The notes: a model not told the origin generated them from the sequence alone. Positions 1 to 5,794 are shown, counted from the stretch's first letter. The stretch is DNA of 8,605 bases from an uncultured Collinsella sp. (GCA_900554465.1 USHF01000055.1:1-8605), one strand, 5' to 3'. A program made the numbers and translations.

Positions 1-50
1 TACGAGATCTGCGCATGTCTCGTGGGCTCGGAGATGTGTATAAGAGACAG
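1..50. other. Illumina Nextera i7-side adapter (synthetic)
   Basis: This is not genomic DNA. Bases 1-8 (TACGAGAT) match the end of the P7 primer. Bases 9-16 (CTGCGCAT) sit in the i7 index position and match, from memory, Nextera index N722. Bases 17-31 (GTCTCGTGGGCTCGG) are the i7-side Nextera sequence, and bases 32-50 are the 19-base Tn5 mosaic end finishing in AGACAG. Genomic sequence starts at 51, inside lysS. Plus-strand frames entered from here produce the peptide MCIRDS, a known adapter translation artefact. Confidence 0.98.
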
Positions 51-1350
51 CGGCCTGGTCGACCGGGTCGTTGAGCTCGGAGAACGCGTTCGCGTACTCG
101 TGACCGGCGATGACCAGCTCAAAGCGATGGGTCAGGCGCGGATCATGCTCAAAGCGCTTGGCAAGCGGGCTAACCTCGATGGGGTAATCGCACACGAAGG
201 TGGGGTTGACGATGGTGTCCTCGCCCAGCTCGTCATAGATCTCGGCGATAATCTTGCCGGCGGTCCACTCGGGCTTAATCTCCAGGCCCTTCTCGCGCGC
301 GGCGGCAGCAAGCTCCTCGACCGGCGTGTCGATGGTGACCTGCTTGCCGAGCACGTCGGAGACGATGTCGGTCATGGGACGGCTGGCCCACTCACCAGAA
401 AGGTCGATGGTCTGGCCCTGGTACTCGATGACCTCGGGGTTGCCGATGGCCTTGTTAGCCGCCTTAATGACACCCTGGGCGAGCGCCTTCATGCCCTCGA
501 GGTCGGAGAAGGCACGATAGGCCTCCATCGTGGTGAACTCGGGGTTGTGGGTAAGGTCCATGCCCTCGTTACGGAAGATACGGCCGATCTCGAACACGCG
601 CTCAAAACCGCCGACGATGCAGCGCTTGAGGTGCAGCTCGGTGGCAATACGCAGGTAGCACTCCTGATCGAGCGCGTTGAAGTGGGTAATGAACGGCTTG
701 GCCGTGGCACCACCCTGGATGGTCTGCAGGATGGGGGTCTCGACCTCCATGTAGCCGTCGGACTCCATAAAGCGACGGAAGGTGGAGAGAATCTGCGAAC
801 GCTTACGGAAGGTCTCGCGAACGTCATCGTTGGCGATCAGGTCGACATAGCGCTGGCGATAGCGGGTCTCCTTGTCGGAAAGACCGTGGAACTTCTCGGG
901 CAGCGGACGAACGGCCTTGGCAAGCAGGGTCGCGCTCTTAGGGGCAACGGAAAGCTGGCCGCGCTGGGTGCGCACAACCACGCCGGTCACGCCCAGGATG
1001 TCGCCCAGGTCGAGAGCCTTGAGCGTATTCCAGGCAGCCTCGTCCATGTCGTTGATGCGGCAGAACAGTTGAATCTCGGCAGTCGCATCGCGCACGACGA
1101 TGAACATGATCTTGCCCTGACCGCGCTTGGCGACCACACGGCCGGCGATCTTCACGACATCCTCGGTGTCCTCACCATCGGCAAGATCGGCGTACTTAGT
1201 CTCGATATCGGCGACGTAATCCTCAAGCTCAGAGTGCTCAGGATAGGGGTTCTGGCCCGCCTCGAACAGGGCGGCGCGCTTGGCCAGGCGGGTGGCGCGC
1301 TCGTCGTTGAGCGTCGATGCCTGATCTGCGGCGTTCTGGTTCTCTGCCAT
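51..1350 (-). CDS. lysS: lysyl-tRNA synthetase, class II (3' end missing)
   Basis: Charges tRNA-Lys with lysine in the cytoplasm. ATG at 1350 is preceded by GAGGAG seven bases upstream. 433 codons are present and the frame runs open into the adapter at 50. Visible parts: an N-terminal OB-fold anticodon-binding domain (about residues 65-145, including GKIMFIVVRDATAEIQLF); a class II catalytic core with ETPIL near motif 1 (204-208), motif 2 (FRNEGMDLTHNPEFTTMEAY, 259-278) and the lysine-enzyme signature SELNDPVDQ (424-432). Class II LysRS is usually about 490-505 residues, so about 60-70 residues are missing, including motif 3 with its ATP-binding arginine. The truncation is a library end, not a mutation. 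It follows greA; a terminator-like hairpin lies just before its ribosome binding site. Confidence 0.97.
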
Positions 1351-1362
1351 AAGTTAGCTCCT

Positions 1363-1401
1363 CAAACTAAAACGCTCCCCAGGATTCGGTCCCAGGGAGC
1401 G
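1363..1401 (-). terminator. intrinsic terminator or attenuator between greA and lysS
   Basis: On the minus strand CGCTCCCTGGGA (1401-1390) pairs with TCCTGGGGAGCG (1384-1373): 12 pairs with two G-T wobbles and a five-base loop CCGAA, followed by TTTTAGTTTG. It begins 28 bases after the greA stop. Its T-tract runs straight into the lysS ribosome binding site (GAGGAG, about 1358-1363). It is directional, because the plus-strand side lacks a T-run. It either ends greA transcripts or throttles read-through into lysS; no convincing lysS promoter is visible between it and the gene. Confidence 0.85.
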
Positions 1402-1429
1402 AAAACAAACCTTTACGCGGGACCGTGGT

Positions 1430-1900
1430 CTAGCGTGCAATCTTGGCGATGGTGTAGACGCGAGTCTTGCCGGAAGGCGTAACGACCTCGACGGAGTCGC
1501 CCTCGCCGTGACCGATGATGGCGTGACCGACCGGAGACTCGTTGGAAATCTTGTGCTCGAGCGAGTTGGTCTCGGTGGTACCGACGAGCGTGACTTCCAT
1601 GACCTCGCCGTTGGGATCAATCAGCGAAACGGTGGAACCGATGGAGACGGTCAGATCACCTGTGGTGGCAGCAACCTGAGCGTTGGCGAGGATGGCCTGG
1701 ATCTCGGCAATACGAGCGGCGTTCTGGGCCTGCTTGTCCTTGGCGGCGTCGTACTCGGAGTTCTCCGAAAGGTCGCCGAACGCGCGGGCTTCCTTGATGT
1801 CCTCGACGATCTCCTTGGCGTAATCGCCCTCACGCCAAGCGAGCTCCTCGACGAGCTTCTGGCGGCCCTCAGCGGTCAGTACGATCTGGCTTGCGTCCAT
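1430..1900 (-). CDS. greA: transcription elongation factor GreA
   Basis: 156 residues, close to the usual 158. GreA inserts its coiled coil into the secondary channel of RNA polymerase and stimulates cleavage of backtracked RNA. The N-terminal coiled coil (about residues 1-75) carries the tip motif GDLSENSEYDAAKDKQ (42-57); D43 and E46 correspond to the catalytic-tip acids D41 and E44 of E. coli GreA. The C-terminal FKBP-like domain has ISNESPVGHAIIGH. The ATG at 1900 is chosen because GGGGAG lies eight bases upstream; the in-frame ATG at 1930 has no such site and would add an atypical extension. A perfect TTGACA lies at 1941-1936, just past the tatA terminator, but I see no good -10 at the right distance, so the greA promoter is uncertain. 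Greater certainty applies to the gene than to its regulation. Confidence 0.97.
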   Translation of the reverse strand: MDASQIVLTAEGRQKLVEELAWREGDYAKEIVEDIKEARAFGDLSENSEYDAAKDKQAQNAARIAEIQAILANAQVAATTGDLTVSIGSTVSLIDPNGEVMEVTLVGTTETNSLEHKISNESPVGHAIIGHGEGDSVEVVTPSGKTRVYTIAKIAR

Positions 1901-1942
1901 ACGGATATCTCCCCAACTCTGATCAAACAATCAACTGTCAAC

Positions 1943-1981
1943 AAAACGAAAAAGACCGGCTAGCCTGCGGGCAAGCCGGTC
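1943..1981 (-). terminator. intrinsic terminator after tatA
   Basis: On the minus strand GACCGGCT (1981-1974) pairs perfectly with AGCCGGTC (1961-1954). After one T-T mismatch, GCC/GGC extends the stem to a CGCA loop. TTTTTCGTTTT follows (1953-1943). It starts 25 bases after the tatA stop codon and separates tatA from greA. Confidence 0.92.
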
Positions 1982-2006
1982 AGGTGCTCACCCCAAAGGG
2001 ATGGGA

Positions 2007-2282
2007 CTACTCTGCGTCCGCGTCGCTGTCCTCTGCCTGCTTCTTCTTGGCAGCAGCGAGCTTGGCCTCGAGCTCAGCGATCTCCTTGTCCTCCTCGGAC
2101 TGCTCGACCACGACCTCCTCGGCCTGCTTGGTCTCGGCCTTATCGTCGCCCTCCATACCCTCGCGGATATTCTTGACGGTAGAGCCGAGGGACTTGCCGA
2201 GCTTCGGCAAGTTCTTGGGCCCGAAGATAATCAGGACAACGACGAGAATAATGATGAGCTCAGGAGCCCTCAGTCCAAACAT
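2007..2282 (-). CDS. tatA: Sec-independent protein translocase subunit TatA
   Basis: 91 residues, a typical TatA length. TatA oligomers form the membrane-permeating part of the Tat pathway, which exports folded twin-arginine proteins. Order: short N-terminus MFGLRAPE; one transmembrane helix (about residues 8-20, LIIILVVVLIIF); the FG hinge (F20-G21); an amphipathic helix (PKNLPKLGKSLGSTVKNIREG, 22-42); and a highly charged, probably coiled-coil tail ending EDSDADAE. ATG at 2282 has GGAGG five bases upstream. TatB is usually longer with a different hinge region, so TatA is preferred. No tatB or tatC lies nearby, so those partners must be encoded elsewhere. The gene forms a single-gene unit with its own promoter and terminator. 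Confidence 0.93.
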   Translation of the reverse strand: MFGLRAPELIIILVVVLIIFGPKNLPKLGKSLGSTVKNIREGMEGDDKAETKQAEEVVVEQSEEDKEIAELEAKLAAAKKKQAEDSDADAE

Positions 2283-2318
2283 GTAGACCTCCACAATACA
2301 GCGAGACAAGCTCGAATG

Positions 2319-2347
2319 AGTATACCGCGGGTATCGCGGTATCACAA
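2319..2347 (-). promoter_or_regulatory. candidate tatA promoter with a palindrome in the spacer
   Basis: On the minus strand TTGTGA (2347-2342, four of six matches to the -35 consensus) is followed after 17 bases by TATACT (2324-2319, five of six matches to the -10 consensus). The spacer is almost wholly occupied by a perfect inverted repeat ATACCGCG-N5-CGCGGTAT (2322-2342). Transcription would begin near 2312, giving a leader of about 30 bases with the tatA ribosome binding site. The tRNA-Pro terminator just upstream (2354-2383) fits a fresh promoter here. Recognition is from consensus by eye only. Confidence 0.55.
2322..2342. repeat. perfect 8-bp inverted repeat upstream of tatA
   Basis: ATACCGCG (2322-2329) and CGCGGTAT (2335-2342) are exact reverse complements separated by GGTAT. 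The position between the candidate -35 and -10 of tatA makes a protein-binding operator more likely than an RNA hairpin, because it would lie upstream of the transcript start. Confidence 0.8.
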
Positions 2348-2353
2348 CAATAG

Positions 2354-2383
2354 CTAAAAAAAGGGACCGCAAGAAGCGGTCCC
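2354..2383 (-). terminator. intrinsic terminator after tRNA-Pro
   Basis: On the minus strand GGGACCGC (2383-2376) and GCGGTCCC (2370-2363) form a perfect eight-pair stem with loop TTCTT, followed by seven T residues (2362-2356). It lies 11 bases past the CCA end of the tRNA. No terminator separates ispE from the tRNA, so it may end a veg-ispE-tRNA transcript as well. Confidence 0.95.
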
Positions 2384-2394
2384 TCCTCATGCTC

Positions 2395-2471
2395 TGGTCG
2401 GGTTGACTGGATTTGAACCAGCGACCCCTGCGTCCCGAACGCAGTGCTCTACCAAACTGAGCCACAACCCG
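2395..2471 (-). tRNA. tRNA-Pro, anticodon CGG
   Basis: 77 bases including an encoded CCA. Acceptor arms CGGGTTG and CAACCCG pair fully, with discriminator A. The D stem is GCTC/GAGC. The anticodon arm is CTGCG-TTCGGGA-CGCAG, giving anticodon CGG followed by G37, as expected for proline tRNAs. The T arm is GCTGG-TTCAAAT-CCAGT with one G-T pair. It reads CCG proline codons. The gene begins 49 bases after the ispE stop. A TATAGT-like -10 lies at 2485-2480 without a matching -35, so both its own weak promoter and read-through from ispE are possible. Confidence 0.97.
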
Positions 2472-2520
2472 TTAGCTCGACTATAGTAACAAAGATTTCC
2501 GTCGTGTGCTAGAGAAATTT

Positions 2521-3417
2521 TTACTTCTTTGGCACTTCGATGCGAACCGTGTTGGGAATGAGCTCCGTCGCGCAGGACCACCAGCCGTTTTGCAGGGCAG
2601 CGTCGGCAAGCCCTTCAGCCGTGGCGACGGTGTCGCAAATGGCAAACGAGCAGGCGCCCGATCCGCACACATCTACAGCAACGGTGCCGCCTTGTTTACG
2701 CAGCCAATCGAGAACCGTTTGTATCTGAGGCTCCATCTGTGCGGAAATGACACCCAGGTTGTTATGGATGAGCGCATATGCCGTCTCGGCATCACCAGCA
2801 TGCAAGGCAGAAGCTATCGCGCCGGGCTTGTCTGCAGGCACCGGAGCCTCGTCAAAACGTCGATAGGCTTCAATTGTCGAAACGCTTGCCTCGCGCGGCT
2901 TGACCAACACGACGGGCGTTGCGGGCAGCGCGGGATACTCAGTTGCCAGCACGTCTCCCCCACCTACGTAGAACGCAAGGCTCGCGTGCAAAAAGAACGG
3001 GACGTCAGCACCAATACCCCGCGCAATGTCGTCGAGCGCGGGGTCGGTGCGATCAATTCCCCAGAGCTCCGCCAAGGCGACAATGACCGCGGCCGCATCC
3101 GTCGAGGGGCCGCCCAAGCCGGCGCACAATGGAATGCGCTTCTTAATCGTCACGCAGATGTTTGCCTCGCGACCATAATGCTCGGCCATAGCAACCGCAG
3201 CCCGATACGCCGTATTCTTTTGCATGGGAAAATCTGATGCCGGAACCGTCTGGACGGTCAGCGCCTGTGCCGGCGTAACCGTCACGGTATCGGAAAGACC
3301 GACAGCTGCCATCAGGGAATCGACCCTGTGGTAGCCGCGGTCATCGCGCTCGGTATGAACCCCCAAGTAGAGGTTAATCTTTGCCGGCGCGGAAAGAGTC
3401 AGGGACCGATCGGTCAC
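2521..3417 (-). CDS. ispE: 4-diphosphocytidyl-2-C-methyl-D-erythritol kinase (IspE)
   Basis: 298 residues. ATP-dependent kinase of the MEP pathway to isopentenyl diphosphate, phosphorylating CDP-methylerythritol; cytoplasmic GHMP-family enzyme. Visible: SAPAKINLYLGV (9-20, with the conserved lysine K13), GYH (28-30), the GHMP ATP-binding loop IPLCAGLGGPSTDAAAV (95-111), GADVPFFL (136-143, catalytic Asp D138), YVGGGDVL (150-157) and the C-terminal glycine motif CGSGACSFAI (251-260). The ATP loop is slightly unusual: GLGGPST replaces the common GLGGGSS. Start is GTG at 3417, two bases after the veg stop codon, with GAGGAG eight bases upstream, inside the end of veg. The veg-ispE order is also known from Bacillus and relatives, which supports both calls. 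Confidence 0.96.
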   Translation of the reverse strand: MTDRSLTLSAPAKINLYLGVHTERDDRGYHRVDSLMAAVGLSDTVTVTPAQALTVQTVPASDFPMQKNTAYRAAVAMAEHYGREANICVTIKKRIPLCAGLGGPSTDAAAVIVALAELWGIDRTDPALDDIARGIGADVPFFLHASLAFYVGGGDVLATEYPALPATPVVLVKPREASVSTIEAYRRFDEAPVPADKPGAIASALHAGDAETAYALIHNNLGVISAQMEPQIQTVLDWLRKQGGTVAVDVCGSGACSFAICDTVATAEGLADAALQNGWWSCATELIPNTVRIEVPKK

Positions 3418-3419
3418 CG

Positions 3420-3716
3420 CTAGTGCTCCTCGAGCTGATTGCCGAGCGGGGTAAAGATATGCTCGCCGCTCTCGGGGTCGAACAGCTCGACCTGACCGGT
3501 GAGGACATCGATATACTGGTAGGACTGACGCGACTTGCGGCCGCGACGCTCGTCAACCTCGACGATAAAGACGGCGGGGTGGACGCTCTTGATGGTGCCC
3601 ATGCGCTCGACGACGCGGGTGCGGCCCATGTTGGCCTTCACCTTAACGCGATCGCCCACCATATCGGTCAGCTTCTCGTGGATGTCGTCGACGTGATTGA
3701 CTTCCATCTCTTCCAT
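3420..3716 (-). CDS. veg: Veg family protein
   Basis: 98 residues as called. Resembles the small Veg protein of Bacillus subtilis, reported to influence biofilm formation; the biochemical role of the family is not settled. The conserved core is VGDRVKVKANMGRTRVVERM (20-39), then GTIKSVHPAVFIVEVDE and SYQYIDVLTGQVELF (65-79), a small all-beta, basic domain. Compared with the B. subtilis protein (about 86 residues) it has extra residues at both ends. The ATG at 3716 is chosen because TGGAGG lies eight bases upstream; the in-frame TTG at 3740 and the ATG at 3707 lack good sites. It sits directly upstream of ispE, with which it is probably translationally coupled. Confidence 0.92.
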   Translation of the reverse strand: MEEMEVNHVDDIHEKLTDMVGDRVKVKANMGRTRVVERMGTIKSVHPAVFIVEVDERRGRKSRQSYQYIDVLTGQVELFDPESGEHIFTPLGNQLEEH

Positions 3717-3743
3717 GAACAGGGCCTCCAGAAGGTGCAATTC

Positions 3744-3763
3744 AAAAAGGGGATAATACCCCT
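3744..3763 (-). other. short GC hairpin plus T-run in the veg leader
   Basis: On the minus strand AGGGG (3763-3759) and CCCCT (3752-3748) flank TATTAT and are followed by TTTT (3747-3744). It looks like a weak terminator 28 bases before the veg start. The TATTAT in its loop could instead be a -10 element, but I find no good -35 for it. The two readings cannot be separated from sequence alone. Confidence 0.45.
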
Positions 3764-3783
3764 AAGATAGACAAAACTCTAAT

Positions 3784-3813
3784 ACTATAGCACCCTGTTG
3801 CGACCACGCGCAA
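3784..3813 (-). promoter_or_regulatory. candidate promoter for veg-ispE
   Basis: On the minus strand TTGCGC (3813-3808) is followed after 18 bases by TATAGT (3789-3784, five of six to the -10 consensus). The -35 match is poor beyond TTG. It lies in the 114-base gap between dtd and veg and would give a leader of about 60 bases containing the hairpin at 3744-3763. Confidence 0.35.
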
Positions 3814-3832
3814 GTAGCTAATTTGGCTACTT
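3812..3832 (-). repeat. 7-bp inverted repeat at the dtd stop codon
   Basis: AAGTAGC (minus 3832-3826) and GCTACTT (3818-3812) are exact complements around CAAATTA. The repeat overlaps the last base pairs of the dtd stop codon and the -35 region of the candidate veg promoter. GCGCG follows rather than a T-run, so it is not a standard terminator. Confidence 0.6.
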
Positions 3833-4277
3833 ACAGATTGTCGGTATCGAGGACGATGGTGAATGGGCCGTCGTTGACGAGGTCGACTTTCATATCGGCG
3901 CCAAAGATGCCGTGCGCCACGTGTTCGACATCTTGGCGAACGAGCGTCAGGAAGTACTCGTAGAGCTCGTTGGCGACATCGGGGGCGCCGGCATCCGTAA
4001 ACGATGGGCGGCGGCCGTGACGGCAATCGGCGAACAGCGTGAACTGCGACACTACGAGAACCTCGCCGTCGACATCGGCAAGTGCCAGGTTGGTCTTGCC
4101 GTTCTCGTCCTCGTTAATGCGCAAGCCCCGGAGCTTGCCCCACAGCTTATCGGCCTCGGCGCGCGTGTCGCCGTGGCCCACGCCCAGCAGCACCAGATAG
4201 CCGCGCCCAATTTTACCCACGCACTCGCCGTCGACCGTCACGCCGGCGTTGAGTACGAGCTGCACCACCGCACGCAC
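3831..4277 (-). CDS. dtd: D-aminoacyl-tRNA deacylase
   Basis: 148 residues, close to the usual 145-150. Hydrolyses D-aminoacyl-tRNA (and Gly-tRNA-Ala in the known family), keeping D-amino acids out of protein. Active-site motifs: SQFTLFADCRHGRRPSF (77-93, catalytic threonine T80) and NDGPFT (135-140) with the chiral-screening Gly-cisPro pair G137-P138. The N-terminal motif is unusual: where family members typically read VVQRV, this protein has VVQLV, so the conserved Arg at position 7 is Leu. GTG start at 4277 lies three bases after the rdgB stop, with GAGGAG six bases upstream, formed by the last two rdgB codons; translational coupling is likely. Such an enzyme fits a neighbourhood that contains D-glutamate synthesis (murI). 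Confidence 0.97.
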   Translation of the reverse strand: MRAVVQLVLNAGVTVDGECVGKIGRGYLVLLGVGHGDTRAEADKLWGKLRGLRINEDENGKTNLALADVDGEVLVVSQFTLFADCRHGRRPSFTDAGAPDVANELYEYFLTLVRQDVEHVAHGIFGADMKVDLVNDGPFTIVLDTDNL

Positions 4278-4280
4278 GGC

Positions 4281-4922
4281 TTACTCCTCGCCCGTCAGTT
4301 TGGCGGACAGATGCTCGAGCGCATGGAATCGATGGCTGATGGCGTTCTTCTCGTCCGCCGTCAGCTCGGCCATGGTCTTGCCCGGCGTGTCGACCGGCAG
4401 GAACAGTGGGTCGTAGCCAAAGCCATGATCGCCGCGGCCCTCGTGTGCGATAGCGCCCTCGCAGGCGCCCTCACCATAGGTGACCAAACCGTCCGTGTCG
4501 ATGAGCGCGACAACGCTCATAAAGCGCGCGGTGCGATCCTCGTCCGCCACGCCTTCCAGGTTAACGAGGAGCTTGGCGTTGTTGGCGGCATCGTCGCCGT
4601 GCACGCCCGCATAGCGTGCGCTGTACACGCCCGGCTCACCGTCCAGGGCATCAACGACCAGGCCCGAATCGTCGGCGATGGCCATAAGCCCCGTCTCCTC
4701 TACCGCGGCCTGCGCCTTGATGATGGCGTTCTCCAAAAACGTCGTGCCGTTTTCCTCGGGGTCCTCAAAATCACCCAGCTGACCCAACGCCACAAAGCGA
4801 ACCTCGGGCATGACCTTGCCCAAAATGGCCTCGATCTCGGTGAGCTTATGGGCATTGCCCGTTGCCACGACGATGGTCGCCGCCGGGTCGAGGGTGTCGA
4901 TATCGATCTTCTCTAGTGCCAT
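4281..4922 (-). CDS. rdgB: XTP/dITP diphosphatase (RdgB/HAM1 family)
   Basis: 213 residues. Hydrolyses dITP, dXTP, ITP and XTP to monophosphates, preventing incorporation of deaminated purines. Motifs: ATGNAHKLTEI (20-30), ADDSGLVVDAL (83-93, with D85 aligning to the catalytic Asp of E. coli RdgB), GVYSARYAG (98-106), GFGYDPLF (167-174) and EKNAISHR (191-198). The N-terminus is about 14 residues longer than in E. coli, but the ATG at 4922 has a strong AAAGGAGG six bases upstream, so this start is favoured. It follows rph, a pairing common in many bacteria, although here a 146-base gap with inverted repeats lies between them. The stop is three bases before the dtd start. Confidence 0.97.
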   Translation of the reverse strand: MALEKIDIDTLDPAATIVVATGNAHKLTEIEAILGKVMPEVRFVALGQLGDFEDPEENGTTFLENAIIKAQAAVEETGLMAIADDSGLVVDALDGEPGVYSARYAGVHGDDAANNAKLLVNLEGVADEDRTARFMSVVALIDTDGLVTYGEGACEGAIAHEGRGDHGFGYDPLFLPVDTPGKTMAELTADEKNAISHRFHALEHLSAKLTGEE

Positions 4923-5019
4923 AGCTGGCCTCCTTTGTCTCTATAGCAATGCCGAGTTGAGGACGACGAGGACCTCGGCCTCTCTCCCCTCTCAATCAAC
5001 GGCAGTCTTATACTTCGGC

Positions 5020-5070
5020 GTTTTCGCAGATAAAACCTACCAAAATAACCCTGTCCCCTTTTGGCAGGTT
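5020..5070 (-). repeat. REP-like double inverted repeat between rph and rdgB
   Basis: On the minus strand AACCTGCCAAAA (5070-5059) pairs with TTTTGGTAGGTT (5045-5034): 12 pairs, one G-T wobble, and a 13-base loop containing GGGGACAGGG. A second smaller repeat, GTTTT-ATCTGCG-AAAAC (5036-5020), overlaps its 3' arm. The first arm begins within the rph stop codon. The T-run after the large stem is only TTTT split by the pairing, so it could be a weak terminator, a transcript-stabilising stem, or a copy of a dispersed palindromic element. The rest of the gap (4923-5019) shows only the rdgB ribosome binding site and a 6-bp GCCGAG/CTCGGC repeat near 4950-4980. Confidence 0.7.
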
Positions 5071-5794
5071 AGGCGAGGGCCTGGCGCTGAAGCTCGATGA
5101 GCTCGGCAACGCCCTTGTCGCCCAGGTCGAGCAGGGCGTTGAGACGCTTGCGGTCGAAGGGCGCCTGCTCGCCGGTGCCTTGGAGCTCAATCATCTCGCC
5201 GGTGTCGGTAGCGACGAGATTCATGTCGACCTCGGCGTGGCTGTCCTCAGAATAATCCAGGTCGAGCAGGGTGTTGCCGTCGACAACTCCCATGGAAATC
5301 GCGGCGACCTGGCCCGTGAGCGGGATGCGCTCGATCTTGCCTGCCTCGACCCACATGGCGAGGGCGTCGTGCAGCGCCACCCAAGCACCGGTAATGCTCG
5401 CCGTACGCGTGCCGCCATCCGCCTGGATCACATCGCAGTCGACGGTGACGGTGTACTCGCCGAGCGCCTTCATGTTGACGACGGTACGCAGGCTGCGGCC
5501 GATGAGACGTTCGATCTCCATGGAGCGGCCCTTACGCTTGGTATACTCGCGCTTGCAACGCTTACCGGTCGATGCCGGCAGCATGGCATACTCTGCGGTT
5601 ACCCAACCGGCCTTGGCGCCCTTGCGCCAGCCCGGCACGCCCTCCTCAATTGTGGCGGCACACAGCACGCACGTGTCGCCGAACTCAGCCAGGCACGAGC
5701 CGTGGGCATGTTTCATAACACCACGGGTGAGCTTGACGGGGCGCAGTTCATTGGCGGCACGGCCGTTGGCGCGGTTGACCTGCATGTACTCCAT
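5069..5794 (-). CDS. rph: ribonuclease PH
   Basis: 241 residues, typical length. Phosphate-dependent 3'-to-5' exoribonuclease that trims tRNA precursors; works as a hexameric ring in the cytoplasm. Family signatures in order: GRAANELRPV (11-20), GSCLAEFGDTCVLCAATIEEGVPGW (32-56), GWVTAEYAMLP (63-73), GRSMEIERLIGRSLR (89-103), DCDVIQADGGTRTASITGA (119-137, with the phosphate-site arginine R130), AAISMGV, LLDLDYSEDSHAEVDMN (176-192) and ELQGTGEQAPF (203-213). ATG at 5794 is chosen because AAGGA lies seven bases upstream; the in-frame ATG at 5785 is too far from it. It starts 54 bases after the murI stop with no terminator between them, so murI and rph are probably cotranscribed. Confidence 0.98.
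   Translation of the reverse strand: MEYMQVNRANGRAANELRPVKLTRGVMKHAHGSCLAEFGDTCVLCAATIEEGVPGWRKGAKAGWVTAEYAMLPASTGKRCKREYTKRKGRSMEIERLIGRSLRTVVNMKALGEYTVTVDCDVIQADGGTRTASITGAWVALHDALAMWVEAGKIERIPLTGQVAAISMGVVDGNTLLDLDYSEDSHAEVDMNLVATDTGEMIELQGTGEQAPFDRKRLNALLDLGDKGVAELIELQRQALA

Noticed and set aside
1351..1429. T-box or lysine riboswitch before lysS
   Set aside because: The greA-lysS gap is only 79 bases, far too short for a T-box or lysine riboswitch, and the T-box signature is absent.
22..1482. Long plus-strand open frame of 486 codons beginning MGSEMCIRDS
   Set aside because: It starts inside the adapter and lies antisense to lysS, which has unambiguous LysRS motifs. High GC content leaves such antisense frames open.
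1901..1941. Complete greA promoter from the perfect TTGACA at 1941-1936
   Set aside because: At 15-19 bases downstream I find no acceptable -10, so it is recorded only as an isolated -35 match.
2283..2465. N-terminal extension of the tatA frame up to 2465
   Set aside because: The extension would translate through the terminator and the tRNA-Pro gene. TatA proteins begin just before the membrane helix, and GGAGG marks the start at 2282.
3912..4916. Plus-strand open frame of 334 codons
   Set aside because: It is the antisense shadow of dtd and rdgB, both with clear family motifs and ribosome binding sites.
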